From the NCBI GenBank assembly GCA_003427395.1, contig BFEA01000771.1:507768-571767 (forward strand): 64,000 bases of DNA, written 5' to 3'. Source of the stretch: Chara braunii (Eukaryota > Streptophyta > Charophyceae > Charales > Characeae). The position numbers and the translations under genes were made by a program. Numbering within the stretch: position 1 is the first letter of the stretch; every line of letters begins with the position of its first letter. Below are positions 43,031 through 54,147 of this stretch, in pieces. The notes under the pieces were generated by a model, which was not told where the DNA came from, ran no database searches, and was given only the letters and a program-made list of their open reading frames with translations.

Positions 43031-43072
43031 AACGAGAAAATTGCATGAGTGTGTGTGCGACGGGCGGTCCTT

Positions 43073-43177
43073 GGGCCTCGCCGCACCACTGTCGAACTGT
43101 TGCTAAGAAAATGAGAATGAACTTCCCGCCAGAACATGGCCAGGTGCTCCCTTTTGGAGAGAGGTGCGGCGAGGCCC
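43073..43177. mobile_element. MITE family B, 105 bp variant
   Basis: GGGCCTCGCCGCACCACTG and GAGGTGCGGCGAGGCCC are inverted. Immediately right, 43,178-43,273 ends in GAGTGGTGGAGCGAGGCCC and looks like a second, half-decayed copy. Confidence 0.8.
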
Positions 43178-43279
43178 TTCGTTAGCAACACCAATGGTGG
43201 TGTATAGTTCCATGTTCTAGCGGAAGATTCATTCGCATTTTTTTGCATATTTGGAGAGTGGTGGAGCGAGGCCCTTTGT

Positions 43280-44119
43280 AGTGGTGACTTGCACAGGTGT
43301 CTCACTTGCCCATGGACTCTCCCCCGCCTGTTGCTGCGTGAGCGATGTATCTTCAATCAATACAAATACTGGAAACAGCACTTCCTAGTGAGGACTCACA
43401 ACCAACTTTTTCTTTTACCTCGCCCAGCATGTGGTAGTAGTAACAGTTCTCTCGTTGTGTGTGCTTGGACCATTTCGGCCGCGGGAGACATATATATACA
43501 CACATTTGCTGGATCAAAAAGGCAGATTGTAGAGCGGAGGGCGAGACAGGAGAAGGGTGAGGAAGGGAAGAAGAGAGAGAAAGAGAAGGAGAGAGAGAGA
43601 GATAGAGAGTGAGAAAGTGAGAAAGGGAGAGAGTGAAGGTGAGAGATCACGTGCGTTTGTTGCCAAAGCTGTGGGAGCCCATCGTCTCCAAGCTGGTAGC
43701 CAATCTGATACTTCGGTACTTCGGCCTGCGAATGCGCTTCACGGAACTTAGTCTGAGTGCGGCCATCAGTAACCGGTTTTATTCTGTAGCTTTGCAGGAC
43801 GGACACATTGGCGTTGTGTTATGTAAACCACAGTTGGAACTCTCGTTCGGGGTTTCGCTTAACACGAACGCAGGAGCACGATAACTCTCCCTGCTCTCTC
43901 TCTCTCGTTTCTCTCTTCTTTTCCCTCCTCTCCTCTCCTCTCGTCTCCTCTGCCCCAGTAGTAGTGAACAAACAGTTTTTCAGACTGAGTAAAACCTTAT
44001 TGCACTGGCGTGTTTAAAAAAGCTGGGTTCGAACTCAAGCTGCTCTCGTTCTTGGCGGCCCTCTTCTCTTGCACTGACTCACTGACGTATCTGAAGCTTG
44101 GGCTGTTTTGTTTTGCACT

Positions 44120-44154
<35 letters not shown>

Positions 44155-44495
44155 TTAATTTCATTCGCTCATTGTGAGAAAGGATAGTGCAAAGGGAAAA
44201 TAAATTCTTTCTTCTTCGGTTTAGAGGCGAGCAGCTAAACGGAAGGACCTGGAAGGTAACAGAGAACAAACGGGAGCAAACGGAAGCCAACGGACGCAGA
44301 CGGACGCAGAAAGGAAACGAGTGGAGTTGTGTTGTTCGTCCTTTCAGATTAGCCTCTCGGCGGTGCGATCGAAGAAGTTTGTGACTTGATGATTTAGAGA
44401 GGCGAGGGGCTGGGTCGGGTCATTCTCTCCCCCCCCCCCTTTTTTTTCCAAGAAATACTACTCGCTCTTTTCTTGAATTGGAAACGCGATACGTA
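43280..44495 (+). promoter_or_regulatory. Upstream region of the expansin gene
   Basis: Holds a GA-rich tract (43,545-43,640), CT-rich runs (43,890-43,950), a (TA)n run (44,125-44,151) and C/T-rich sequence just before the ATG. No TATA box or start site is assigned. GA/CT-rich tracts are common near plant promoters, so a regulatory role is only a suggestion. Confidence 0.35.
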
Positions 44496-46075
44496 ATGGC
44501 GGCTCTCTGCTCACTGAGGTCGATGTTCGCCGTCTTGTGCGGACTTCTCCTACTCTATCCGGCATCAGCGGGGGATTACACGACGTGGAGTACTGGTCGG
44601 GCAACCTTTTATGGCGCTCCCGATGGCTCTGGGCTTGATGGTACGTACGTATGTGCCTTCTTCTTTTTTTTCTTTTTCTTTTGTTTGTTTTTTGTTCCAC
44701 GCGTGCTTCCTCCCCTCTACCCCCCCGCCCCCCCTCACCTTCACTCCTGTGGATTTCTTCAGCTTTTTTTCCCCTATCCTTGAACTGTCTATGCTCGTTT
44801 CTCTCTTTCTCTCTCTCTCCCTCTCAACGTTGCCAGCGCAGTGATAAACGATCTCCGTTGAGTCATGGTGACCAATCTCTCTCTCTCTCTCTCTCAAATT
44901 TTTTTGGTAGGAAAAAAATGAATTGGAACAGATTGTCGAAATTTGGAATGACGTTGTTGTTCAATCAATCAAGCGGTTGCCATGACTCCTCTTTAAGTTA
45001 ATTGAATCTGGTCATCGAATCTGTACAATGCCATGAAACAGTCCATCCGGGTCGTGTGAACTGACACTTCGTTACGGTAATTATTGATTCGTTGTTACAG
45101 TCAAATCAATTAACTACCTTCTTCCCCCGAATACAACGTACGGTCATTACAGCTGTATCTAGACTGAAAGATGGCTCAAATACAGCTATAATGACCGTAC
45201 GTTGTATTCGGGGGAAGAAGATAGTTGATTGATTGATTTATTAGTGAATGAGTAGAATGACTTAAATTACGATTAATCACGTAAATAACGTAAATTGAGA
45301 ATGCTTATTACTGATGGCAATTGCTATTGTGGATTGCTTATGCGAATTGTGTTGATCATCACTGTGAAGTAATTTAGGATTTGAATGATGAATGTGATTT
45401 TTAATTTGATTTTTTTATTGTTAATGAATGAACAAATTATAACTAACTCGATGAGTGAATCAGTCGATGAAAATGAGCAAATGGAGGGAAAAAAACAAAT
45501 TCCGATGAATATCCGAATGAGAAGAAACGAATGCGGCCATCGTAGCGTTTTTTTTTGTCTGTTTTCAGTGGAATCGACTGATGTGGAGAAAAAAAAACCC
45601 TGGTCACACGAATAGAACGCCCGGCCATTACATTGTATGTGGTGCGATCTTCGACTAGACAGATCGACAAAGACTGGACGTTCTATACTGTCGGAAGTCG
45701 GTAGCGACTGAAATTAATGTCTGTATTTGGTGCAATTTTCAGATTACATACAGCGATAATGACAGCGCGTTCTATTCTGTTGAAAGGTGGTAGCTATTTA
45801 GCATATAATATCTATTTAGTGCGATTTTCAGTCTAGATTCAGGAACAAGGGCGTTCTATTCTGTTGAAAGACGGTAGCGATTGAAATTAACGAGTGGCTG
45901 AAAAATATAAAAGAGTTGTTTCACATTTTGATTCCCCATTTTTTTCGTGTTCGCTGATGTATTTGCCCGCCAAGTTCACTGACACTCACTGCAAATTATG
46001 CCTTGTGTCTGTGTGTCTGTGTGTGCGTGTCTGTCTCTGTGTGTGTGTGTCTCTGTGTGTCTTTTGCATTGATGA

Positions 46076-46142
<67 letters not shown>

Positions 46143-46615
46143 GCATTGTTGTTGTTTTCCCTAAATGACCAGGTGGTAATTGCGGTTTTGGACCTTTAGC
46201 GAATTCCTACGGTCGATATGTTGCTGCCATCAGCATTTCCCTGTACCAGAACGGAAAGGGTTGTGGTGGCTGCTACGAGGTGAAATGTGTTGATAGCCAG
46301 TGGTGCACGGGCAAATCTGTAATTATCTCGGCAACGGACCAGTGCCCTGATGGAGGGTATTGTGATAATAACCAGGCGCATTTCGACATGAGCCACCCTG
46401 CTTTCGAGATGATTGCGCAGAAAATCGCCGGTGTGATCCCTGTTTCATGGAGAAGGTGCGTGTTACTTAATAAAATTACTCGTTTACTTATTTATTTATT
46501 TATTTATTCATTTATTTATGTATTCATTTATTTATTAATTTATTTATTAATTTATTTATCTATGTAGTTAGTTATAAAACTCCGGAGTGGATCGGATGAA
46601 AGAACAGTATTAGGA

Positions 46616-46646
<31 letters not shown>

Positions 46647-49600
46647 TGAAGTTATTCAACGAGTTCAAATTTGAACAGCAATGAAATGGATTTACAAATG
46701 GTGAGGGAAAGGGGGTAAGATTTGCTGGGTTGTTTTTGCGCGTATAATTTGTAGTTCTTTATTTGTTTATTATTTATTGATTTATTTATTTATCTATTTA
46801 TTTATTTATCTATTTATCTATTTATTTATTTGTCTATTTATCTATTTATTTATTTATCTAGTTACTAGTTAGTTATGAAGCTATGGATCATCTATTGAAA
46901 AAAAACACTGGATCGGAGGAAATAAGAGAAGTATTTAATATTTGAAGTTTTTCGATCAGTTCAAAAGCAATGAACCGGATCCACAAACGGTGACGGAAAT
47001 GGGGAAATATTTACTGGGGCGAGGTCCCACTAGCAACGAGGCGTCTTGGATGGAGTATTGGATGGAGTATTGGATGGAGTATTGGATGGAGTATTGGATG
47101 GAGTATTGGATGGAGTATTGGATGGAGTATTGGATGGAGTATTGGATGGAGGATTGGATGGAGGATTGGATCAAGTTCCAGAATCTCGACGTGTTTTCAG
47201 AAGAGATGCAGAAAAGCAGATCAATCTCGATGTTCTGCATTATTCCAGGCACACGTCTAGATTCAGGCTTTCAATCCCATTCTTTTCGCTAGTGGGACCT
47301 AGTCCCCCTGGCTTGTTTTCCCGCGTTCGCCTCCCTTCGCTTACGAAAGCCTTTCCTCCGTGTTGTTATATATATATATCCTCTTCTCCCTCTCTGCCTA
47401 CGGTTTACCGGGCAGTTCTATTTGACGATATATATATATGTATATTGGTTGAACCTTAAAAAAAAGACGTTAAGGAAAGGCTATCGTTTTTGTGACTCTA
47501 CTGAAATTACCCAAAAACAAAAACATTTCCTTAGTCATTTTCTCGCCAGGTAGGGTGCCCGAACTGCAATTGCAAATTGCAAACTGTGGTCCTCGCTGCA
47601 CTACTCTCGACGTGCACAGAAGACAATATTGGCGGTGTATCTTTCCGTGTTCTAGCGGAAGATTCACTCTCGTTTTGCACATTTCGAGAGTAGTGCAGCG
47701 AGGCCCTGTATCTTGCCCCATACTATAGTGCAAGTACAGTATAATGATTTGTTTTGTGACTCTAGTGAAGTTACCCCTTTTTTTATATGTATAGCTATTT
47801 TTTATATTTATTTATTTATTCTTGCTTTTTTTATTGTGTCATTGCATTATGTGCGTTTAGCTCGCCCACTACCGTCTTTCCCCGAACACAACGCGCCCTC
47901 ATTTTGAGTGCATCGGACCGGAAACCTAGCCTCTATACATTCATAATTGGATGCGTTGTGTTCGGGGGAAGACGCAAGTAGTATTAGAAGTGCCGTCGTT
48001 GCGTTCTTCTGGATTCCTGATGAAAAAGTATTGCCTTCTTTTTTTTTTTTTCCTTTTTGTTCCCCCCCCCCCCTGCGAATTGCTAAGTAGAAATTAGAGA
48101 ACTGCAGCGTACTGCTCTACGCTGCTATTTTTGGTATTCCCCCCCAAAACTGTTTTGATCGCCTCCCTTGCGTACATGTACATAGGACGAAGTGTTTGTT
48201 TTTGTGGACAATCCCAAACCTCCCACTACGAGCACATCCAGGTGTTGAACACCGATTTGTTAGGCCGTGTGTCCGTATGCGGGGAAGTCTCTGCCACACT
48301 GCGTAGCGTCGCGCAGGCAGCTATACGTTTTATTCGGACTTGCTGGATGTGCTGCTCCTCGCAATGGGAGTTTTGGGATTGTGGGAAGCGCCACGATTCG
48401 CGTGGGACCACAATCTGCGCGTAATTGTGGTCCAGATGCATGCTGGGGACGTCTAGCGTGCGTGTGCGCTTCTGTGCATCACCTTCTGGCCCTGAAAGGT
48501 ATGCTGGGAACATTAATTCACCTGAATTTTTCTAAGGGGACTGGTGCACTTTTTTTTTTTTTTTTTTTTTTTCTAACTGATCAGAACAGATAGTATACTT
48601 GATCTCTACGCAAAAAGGCCGAGAAAGGTATGGACTGGTGCACATTTGTACTGCCATGGGGTTCTTTTGCAAGGCCTCTATCACAGTGGTTGTGAGCGAA
48701 CCACCGGAGCATGGTCCCACTAGCAACGGCGATTGGATTAAGATCCTGAATCTGGGCCGTGTTTTGGGCAGAGATGCAGAAAAGGAGTTCAATGTCGATT
48801 TTCTGCACTTGTCCACAAACGCGGCCAGATTCAGGCGTTCAATCCAATCCTCTTTGCTGATGGGACCATGGTCCCGGCATTGACGCTTTGTCTCACGGGT
48901 TGGTCCATCTATGGGTGGGAAGCGACACCTGATGGAAATGGGGTCCAGCGTCCCTTAGATAAAACGCTTTTATGTTGAGTTTCTTTGCTTTCCCTTTTCT
49001 ATATACTACATATAGTATATATATATCTACAGTAGTATATACTTTTTTTTTTTTTTTTGCCTTTGTATTAAGTTTTTTACTTCAATGGGCTTCGTTCCAC
49101 TACTCAACAAATGCAGAAAAAGACAATCTGGAGGTGTATTTTTTCACGTTCTAGTGGAAGATTCATTTTCATTTGGCACATTTGAGGAGTAGTGGACCGA
49201 CGCCCTGTGCACTATGCTCTGTACATCTCTGCACTACGTTGTATGTCTTTTTTTTTTTTTTTTTTTTTTTTTNTTGTATGTCTTTTTTTTTTTTTTTTTT
49301 TTTTTTTTTGGTACATTGTATATGTCTACGCAGTATGTACTATAATTTTCAAAACGGTAAACGTTTTTGTAACATTATATTTTGTATATCTAATTATCTA
49401 ATACTTTGTTTTTTTTTTCTGCCGAAAATGGATAATCTCGTCAGCTTTCTGTTGGTTCCTTACTCCAATGAAATCATAACTTCGTGTAGACAAAAACGAA
49501 GACGCTCAACTGTGTTTTGTTTGTCTATATGTATTCTACATCTTTATACTGTTTTTCACTGAATGTATTTCTATATCTTTATGCTATATGTTATGTTTCT

Positions 49601-50321
49601 CTGTACTATATTTTGTATTGTGAATATTCTATTTTTTTGTCTTTCTACTTTATTCGTATATGCTATGTTTTGTATATCTTTATACTATATTTGTGTATGC
49701 TATATTATTATTATTATTTTACATCTCTGTATATTTTACTTCTATACTGCACTTTGTTTCGTGGTGTCTAATATTTGGCATTCCTTTTTTTTTAGATTTG
49801 TATGTATGCTATATTTTATTACTGTTTTCTCTCTCTCTGTTCCGTCTATGTACTACATTTTTTGTTTTTCCCGTCTTGTCTAATTTTTGCTCTGCTCTCT
49901 TTTGCGATTGTTCGTTCGCAGAGTCCCTTGTGTGAGAACCGGCCCGATCCAGTTCGTGATCAACGGCAACCCATTCTGGTTCACGATTATGCCGAAGAAC
50001 GTCGCCGGCGCTGGAGACGTCAAGTCAGTCGAAGTGCAGATTGGCGGCAGATGGGTTCCGATGATTCAGCTTTGGGGCCAGAACTGGTTGTTGAGTGGTA
50101 TGGGACAGGTGAATGGCGCTATCTCGGTACGTGTCACCACCTTGCTCACCGGCGAGGTCATTACGGTACCCAATGTCATTCCCAGTGGCTGGAAATCTGG
50201 GACTCCCTACACCTCCGGGATGGTGAACTTTGCATGCTCGGCGGTGCAAACTGTGACGAATACAGTCAGGAGAGTGCGCAAAACACAATGGTTTGTCACC
50301 GCTACAAACTCCACTAGTTGA
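44496..50321 (+). CDS. Expansin (three exons: 44,496-44,640; 46,173-46,455; 49,922-50,321)
   Basis: Predicted 275-residue secreted wall-loosening protein. Exons are 145, 283 and 400 nt; introns are GT-AG (44,641-46,172 and 46,456-49,921) and the joins keep frame (Gly49 and Arg143 are split codons). The ATG at 44,496 has G at -3 and +4. Residues 1-25 form a signal peptide ending ASA. Domain 1 (GH45-like) runs from about 35 to 143: ATFYGAPDGSG, GGNCGFG, GCGGCYEVKC, ATDQCPDGGYC and the HFD motif (118-120). Domain 2 (CBM63-like) follows with NPFWFTI, GAGDVKSVEV and WVPMIQLWGQNW. Family knowledge: expansins loosen cellulose-matrix contacts non-hydrolytically. It mixes alpha-like (WGQNW, RRVPC) and beta-like (GAPDGSGLDGG) traits, as expected for an early-branching streptophyte. 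No frame break seen; probably functional. Confidence 0.95.
45112..45226. mobile_element. Foldback MITE family A, 115 bp, in expansin intron 1
   Basis: Arms AACTACCTTCTTCCCCCGAA, TACAACGTACGGTCATTA, then AGCTGTAT are mirrored almost perfectly (about 50 bp each), around a short loop TCTAGACTGAAAGATGG. Confidence 0.92.
46077..46140. repeat. (GT)n microsatellite in expansin intron 1
   Basis: About 63 bases of pure GT, preceded by degenerate GT/CT from 46,010. It ends 32 bp before the 3' splice site, in place of a usual polypyrimidine tract. Confidence 0.97.
47016..47307. mobile_element. MITE family C in expansin intron 2, with internal minisatellite
   Basis: GGGGCGAGGTCCCACTAGC and GCTAGTGGGACCTAGTCCCC are inverted. 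The centre (CAGATCAATCTCGATGTTC, CACACGTCTAGATTCAGG) matches other C copies, but the left arm is expanded by a 12 bp tandem array at 47,047-47,170. Confidence 0.88.
47047..47170 (+). repeat. 12 bp minisatellite, about 10 copies
   Basis: TATTGGATGGAG repeated, the last two units with GA for TA. It is open in several frames (four-residue MEYW repeat on +), which is an artefact of the 12 bp period. Confidence 0.97.
47379..47428 (+). repeat. 50 nt hairpin module K, copy 1, flanked by (TA)n
   Basis: TCCTCTTCTCCCTCTCTGCC, TACGGTTTACCGGGCAG, TTCTATTTGACGA. CTGCC pairs with GGCAG and CGGT with ACCG. TA repeats lie directly on both sides. Confidence 0.9.
47540..47745. mobile_element. Foldback family H interrupted by a family B MITE
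   Basis: GGGTGCCCGAACTGCAATTG, CAAACTGT on the left and TGTATCTTGCCCCATACTAT on the right are contiguous in the intact H copy at 57,790-57,938. Between them sits a 119 bp B element. Confidence 0.85.
47588..47706. mobile_element. MITE family B, 119 bp, TSD TGT
   Basis: GGTCCTCGCTGCACTACTCT and AGAGTAGTGCAGCGAGGCCC are inverted; TGT at 47,585-47,587 and 47,707-47,709. The uninterrupted H copy confirms that one TGT was the original target. Confidence 0.94.
47868..47982. mobile_element. Foldback MITE family A2
   Basis: ACTACCGTCTTTCCCCGAAC plus ACAACGC on the left; GCGTTGTGTTCGGGGGAAGA plus CGCAAGTAGT on the right, inverted. It shares the CTTCCCCCGAAYACAACG core with family A. Confidence 0.85.
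48710..48871. mobile_element. MITE family C in expansin intron 2
   Basis: CATGGTCCCACTAGCAACG and its diverged inverse TTGCTGATGGGACCATG; inner ATTGGATTAAGATCCTGAAT and CAGATTCAGGCGTTCAATCC arms. Confidence 0.85.
48900..48962. repeat. Motif F fragment in expansin intron 2
   Basis: GGTCCATCTATGGGTGGGAA, CACCTGATGG and GGGTCCAGCGTCCCTTAGAT match the poly(A)-end motif of elements G. Confidence 0.6.
49088..49206. mobile_element. B-superfamily MITE in expansin intron 2
   Basis: GGGCTTCGTTCCACTACTCA and GAGTAGTGGACCGACGCCC are inverted; the end is intermediate between family B and the 2,280 element. Confidence 0.8.
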
Positions 50322-50340
50322 TCGCATATATCGACAACAG

Positions 50341-50346
<6 letters not shown>

Positions 50347-50397
<51 letters not shown>

Positions 50398-50398
50398 N

Positions 50399-50473
<75 letters not shown>
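50347..50473. repeat. (GA)n microsatellite in the expansin 3' flank
   Basis: About 127 bases of GA with one N (50,398), beginning 26 bases after the stop codon, so it may lie in the 3' UTR. Confidence 0.97.
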
Positions 50474-50476
<3 letters not shown>

Positions 50477-50479
50477 GTA

Positions 50480-52740
50480 TATCAGTCGAGAAGAAGCGCG
50501 ACATGGTCGTGTTGCCTGATTGTTGCTGCTCCGATTTTTCGACGCTATGTATGAGTGATAAGATTCGCTGAAGAAGTCGGATTGGGCGGTGGAGCAGTTG
50601 TACACTAGTGCAGAGAAAACGAAAGGGGAGAGACGATTTTGGTAGGTTGAAATCTTCAATGAATTTTCTGACTGACTGGCTTGTTAGTATGATGTGAATT
50701 CTGTAGTGTCGTGAGTATAAGGGGTAGAGAACTGGGCATCGCTGGCTCTGCCTCGGCGCGATGTCGGCGACTTTGCCAAGAGGTAGCCAGACAGCAGCTG
50801 TCATCATTAGTGTGACTAAGTTTCTCTTGCGGGCTATTTATGATCTCGTATCTTTCGTTTGAGGGACAGAACTGCAAACTGCAAATCGTTTTTGGAGGCG
50901 GTTGAGCGGAAGAGTGCCGGCAGAGACGCGAGGGAGAGAAAAAGAGGAAGAAGAGTTGGCTGGAAGAAGGAAGAAGATAGATTACGCTTGTCGTGGCCAT
51001 CTGTGGAAGAAGAGTGTTGTTTCGACTTCGGTAAGTCGTGCTTCTCTCTCTCTCTCTCTCTTTATTCCGCCGTAAGGGCTAGTGCAGTGAAGCGGCTGTC
51101 TATATTTTTGGTTGCGTTGCTAGTGCGGTGTGAGTGAGATAACTGTAGGTAGGTATTCGGCGCGCACTGATGGTTTGAATCAGTGACGTGATGAGCTTTG
51201 TTTCTATATCGAGTGATGTGTAATATTCTATTTCTGGAAAGTATTTGTCTCCGGCAGCAGAGCGGAGTATATTGCGTAGCACAGGCGGCGACGAGGGGGA
51301 TCCCACCCCTTTGGAGTTGCTCGGTATTCTTTCCCGATTAAGGAATGAACTGCTGAGCGGAGATCGACTATCTATATGTGCAGCGCACTTACTCTCTATC
51401 TCTCTCTCTCCCCTCCTTGCTTGGAGGGCGTGGCCGGTTTGTTGAAGTTCTGAGGCGTTTTTCTCTCCTGCAATGAGAGAGAGAGGGGTCCTCTCTCCCC
51501 GAGTGAGAGCGGCTGAGGCGTTTTTTTGTTTCTTGATTGATGGAGAATGGGAGAGTAGGGACTTTGGTGGCCGTCGGAACGATTAGGACCAACGAAACCA
51601 GTATGAGAGGCCATTTGGTCTCACGAGAGTGCAGTGTTGGGCGACACGAGCGGCAGCATTTGCCGCCCAGGTTGCCTTCTCGTTTTCTTCGAAAAACATT
51701 TTAAAAATCGACGTTGAGTTTTCCCTTCTCAGCTTGTCTTCCAGCATCAGCATCGCGGGCGTACTTACTCTACTACGCACACCCATCGTGATCGTCGGTT
51801 TTTGGAGTAAGTACGCTGTGGTTTCTTACGGCCACGGCCAGTTTCATTCCAACTGCCAAGGACTGCTGTGGGTTTTTATTTTAGAGGTTACAGCAAGAAG
51901 CAATCGTCGGAGCGGCAGAGAGGGGTAAAACCGCAAGAAGGTGTTCACTAGTTGTGGTGCGGAGGACTCCCTGCTAATACTCATACGAATAATATCTTCT
52001 TTTCTTTAACGTGTTTCCCCCCCCCACGTCAAAGCCTGCACCCTCTGACGAGGCTGGGGTTGGTCAGCGGCGCCCTCTTGCCCGTGCGTCCCTTCGCTCA
52101 GGCGGACAGACACGTGGATGCGGGAGTGTGGTTTGCCCCTTGATAAGGCCTGGAGCGCAGCCAGGCGAAACGCGTCGGGGAATGTGCGCGTTTGTGAGCT
52201 TTAATGTCCATGCAGGCTGTTGAATATTCGTAAGCGTGGACACGTGGTGATTGGCCTCGCCATTACCGATTTGTTGTTGTTGTTCTTCTTCTTCTTGACA
52301 AGAAGGTGGCGCCACAGGCGTGCTGTGGCGATGGCGTTTTTGTAACTCTCGGTGTGGAGCTGAGGGTTAACTGACTGGCTTTCATCTTCTTCGAGTTGGA
52401 AAAAATCACTTCATGAGCAGGTGGCTCGTTCTTCACGTGCCAACTACTTCGTGAATATCGAGTGCGGAAAGCCGACGAACAGAGAGAGAGAGAGAGAGAG
52501 AGAGAGATGAGGGTTTCGACAGGAAGAAGAGAATGGAGTGAAAGAACGGGCTTAGGTCAGTCGGTACACCTATGATGAAGTGTTGAAATATAGACGCAAG
52601 ATCGAATGCAAATGGATTCAGATGAAGAAGATGGAAAGGAATTTGATCGGAGTCGTGACGGCGTTTGGGATGGGAGTATTTAGAGAAGGAAAACAGTGAG
52701 TTTTTCAACGCAGTGGACACGACGTCGGATTACTGGTGCT
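50480..52740. other. Stretch without recognised genes
   Basis: CT/GA-rich runs (51,040; 51,395; 51,475; 52,481-52,507) and short frames (50,859-51,137; 51,629-51,928) without domains. A hammerhead-like remnant lies at 52,137-52,178. Confidence 0.4.
52137..52178 (+). other. Possible degenerate type I hammerhead
   Basis: CCCC, then UUGAUAA, a stem GCCUGG/CCAGGC, then GAAAC, GCGUC and GGGG. The outer CCCC/GGGG stem, the GAAA box and the GUC site fit a minimal type I hammerhead, but the core has U for the invariant C and A for the invariant G, plus one extra G. Inactive if real. Confidence 0.3.
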
Positions 52741-52745
52741 GTCAT

Positions 52746-53081
52746 CGAGAGAGAGGACCTAAGCTCCACCACTACCGAAATTTACGCATGCACCTGGACT
52801 TCCAGTTAGACCGGATGCATTCGTCGGAGCGCTGTCGGTGGGCGGCAGGACGAGGCCATCGGTCCGATTGCTTTCGATTATCAATTTCACAATTTCCAAA
52901 TTTTCAACTGTCTCGAGAGAGAGGACCTAAGCTCCACCACTACCGAAATTATGCATGCACCTGGACTGCCAGTTAGACCGGATGCATTCGTCGGAGCGCT
53001 GTCGGTGGGCGGCAGGACGAGGCCATCGGTCCGATTGCTTTCGATTATCAATTTCATAATTTCCAAATTTTCAACTGTCGA
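52746..53081 (+). repeat. 168 bp tandem duplication
   Basis: Two units each start CGAGAGAGAGGACCTAAGC and end AATTTCCAAATTTTCAACTGT, differing at only a few bases. Confidence 0.95.
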
Positions 53082-53516
53082 AACCCCTAAACCCTGCGGT
53101 TCTTGTTGTGGCGACGCCTGTTGACGGCTGGGGACGTGTACCATAAGAAAAGTAGAGTAGTGTAGTAGATAACGTTAGGCGTGATATTTTAATCGGCGTG
53201 ATGTTTTCATGTTAGAGTGGAGAGGAAAAATCAAGATTAAATAGTATTTGGTGCGTAATAAGTAATACGTAGTAATATACATGTGTAGCCGCTGCGACGC
53301 GTGCCTTTCGCGTCTTTTTTTTTTTTTTTTTTTTTTTTTTGAACGCCTTTCGCGTATAATGTTGGCGCGATGTTTTCAAAATTTCTGCGCAATTGTATCA
53401 TTAGTTTCTGAGCTTGGCTTTGCGTCCATCTCTCTGCGCAATTGCCGTTGACGGCAACCTCCTCTTATCGAGAAGGGGAATATAAGAAGCCGTCCGGAAT
53501 CTTGAACTAGAGAAGC

Positions 53517-53518
<2 letters not shown>

Positions 53519-53582
<64 letters not shown>
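53519..53582. repeat. (GA)n microsatellite
   Basis: Sixty-four bases of pure GA; a T-run lies at 53,318-53,340. No gene seen in 53,082-54,130. Confidence 0.97.
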
Positions 53583-53584
<2 letters not shown>

Positions 53585-54147
53585 TTCTATGCGTTGGCAA
53601 GTTTGAGTGAGGGAGTAGGATGGCCTTGCTGCACAAGTTAGCACATTGCTGACTGCTGGAGAGAGGGGGGGCTGCCCGGTACGTATGTGACCGCGATTAC
53701 GTCCAGAAACTTGCGACGGGTAATCTGATCATTTCTTCCGAAGCATGGAAACTAGAGACCCATTTGTTGATTTTCTTCGGTTATCTCGTTGGGTCTTGTT
53801 TAGCCTTTCTTTTTTCTCTCAGATGAGCTATATACTAGCAGCATTAAAGCAATAATACAATAATTAGTATATTGAGTAATGCAGCTTAGCCGCTTTTATG
53901 TATAGTAAGGACCACATAAACGAGAGTTTCTATTCTCTGTCGGTCCTAATACTTAGTAGTGAAGACTATAGAGTAGTTAAGATTATGTCTATAGGCTATA
54001 CTATAGCGTAATAGACTCGCGGGGCATTACGATATTATCGCGTGCCATTATGATACTATTCGCGGGCCATTATGATATTCCTATCTCGTTCGTGTTGTGC
54101 GGTGGTAGTCTTCGAGAACGACGATGAAAATAGAGCAACTGTTCTAC

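Larger units (their letters stand above)
44641..46172 (+). other. Expansin intron 1 (1,532 bp)
   Basis: Begins GTACGT and ends CAG. It contains a family A foldback, three degenerate units of about 105 bp at 45,600-45,890 (each with GTTCTAT(A/T)CTGT and a TTTTCAG(T/A) context) and a long (GT)n run just upstream of the acceptor. Confidence 0.9.
46456..49921 (+). other. Expansin intron 2 (3,466 bp)
   Basis: Begins GTGCGT and ends GCAG. It is packed with TTTA-type microsatellites (46,485-46,565; 46,755-46,862), T-runs (46,620; 48,549; 49,247-49,309 with an N) and inserted elements of families A, B, C, F and H plus the 50 nt hairpin module. T-rich sequence fills the last 600 bp. Confidence 0.9.

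Noticed and set aside
44025-44042. GGGTTCGAACTC B-box-like sequence
   Set aside because: No A box at tRNA distance upstream.
46942-47459. Apparent repeat proteins (MEYW and other-frame versions)
   Set aside because: Produced by a 12 bp minisatellite inside a MITE; all frames are open because the period is a multiple of 3.
53082-53096. CCCTAAACCCT telomere-like sequence
   Set aside because: Only about 1.5 plant telomere units; no array.
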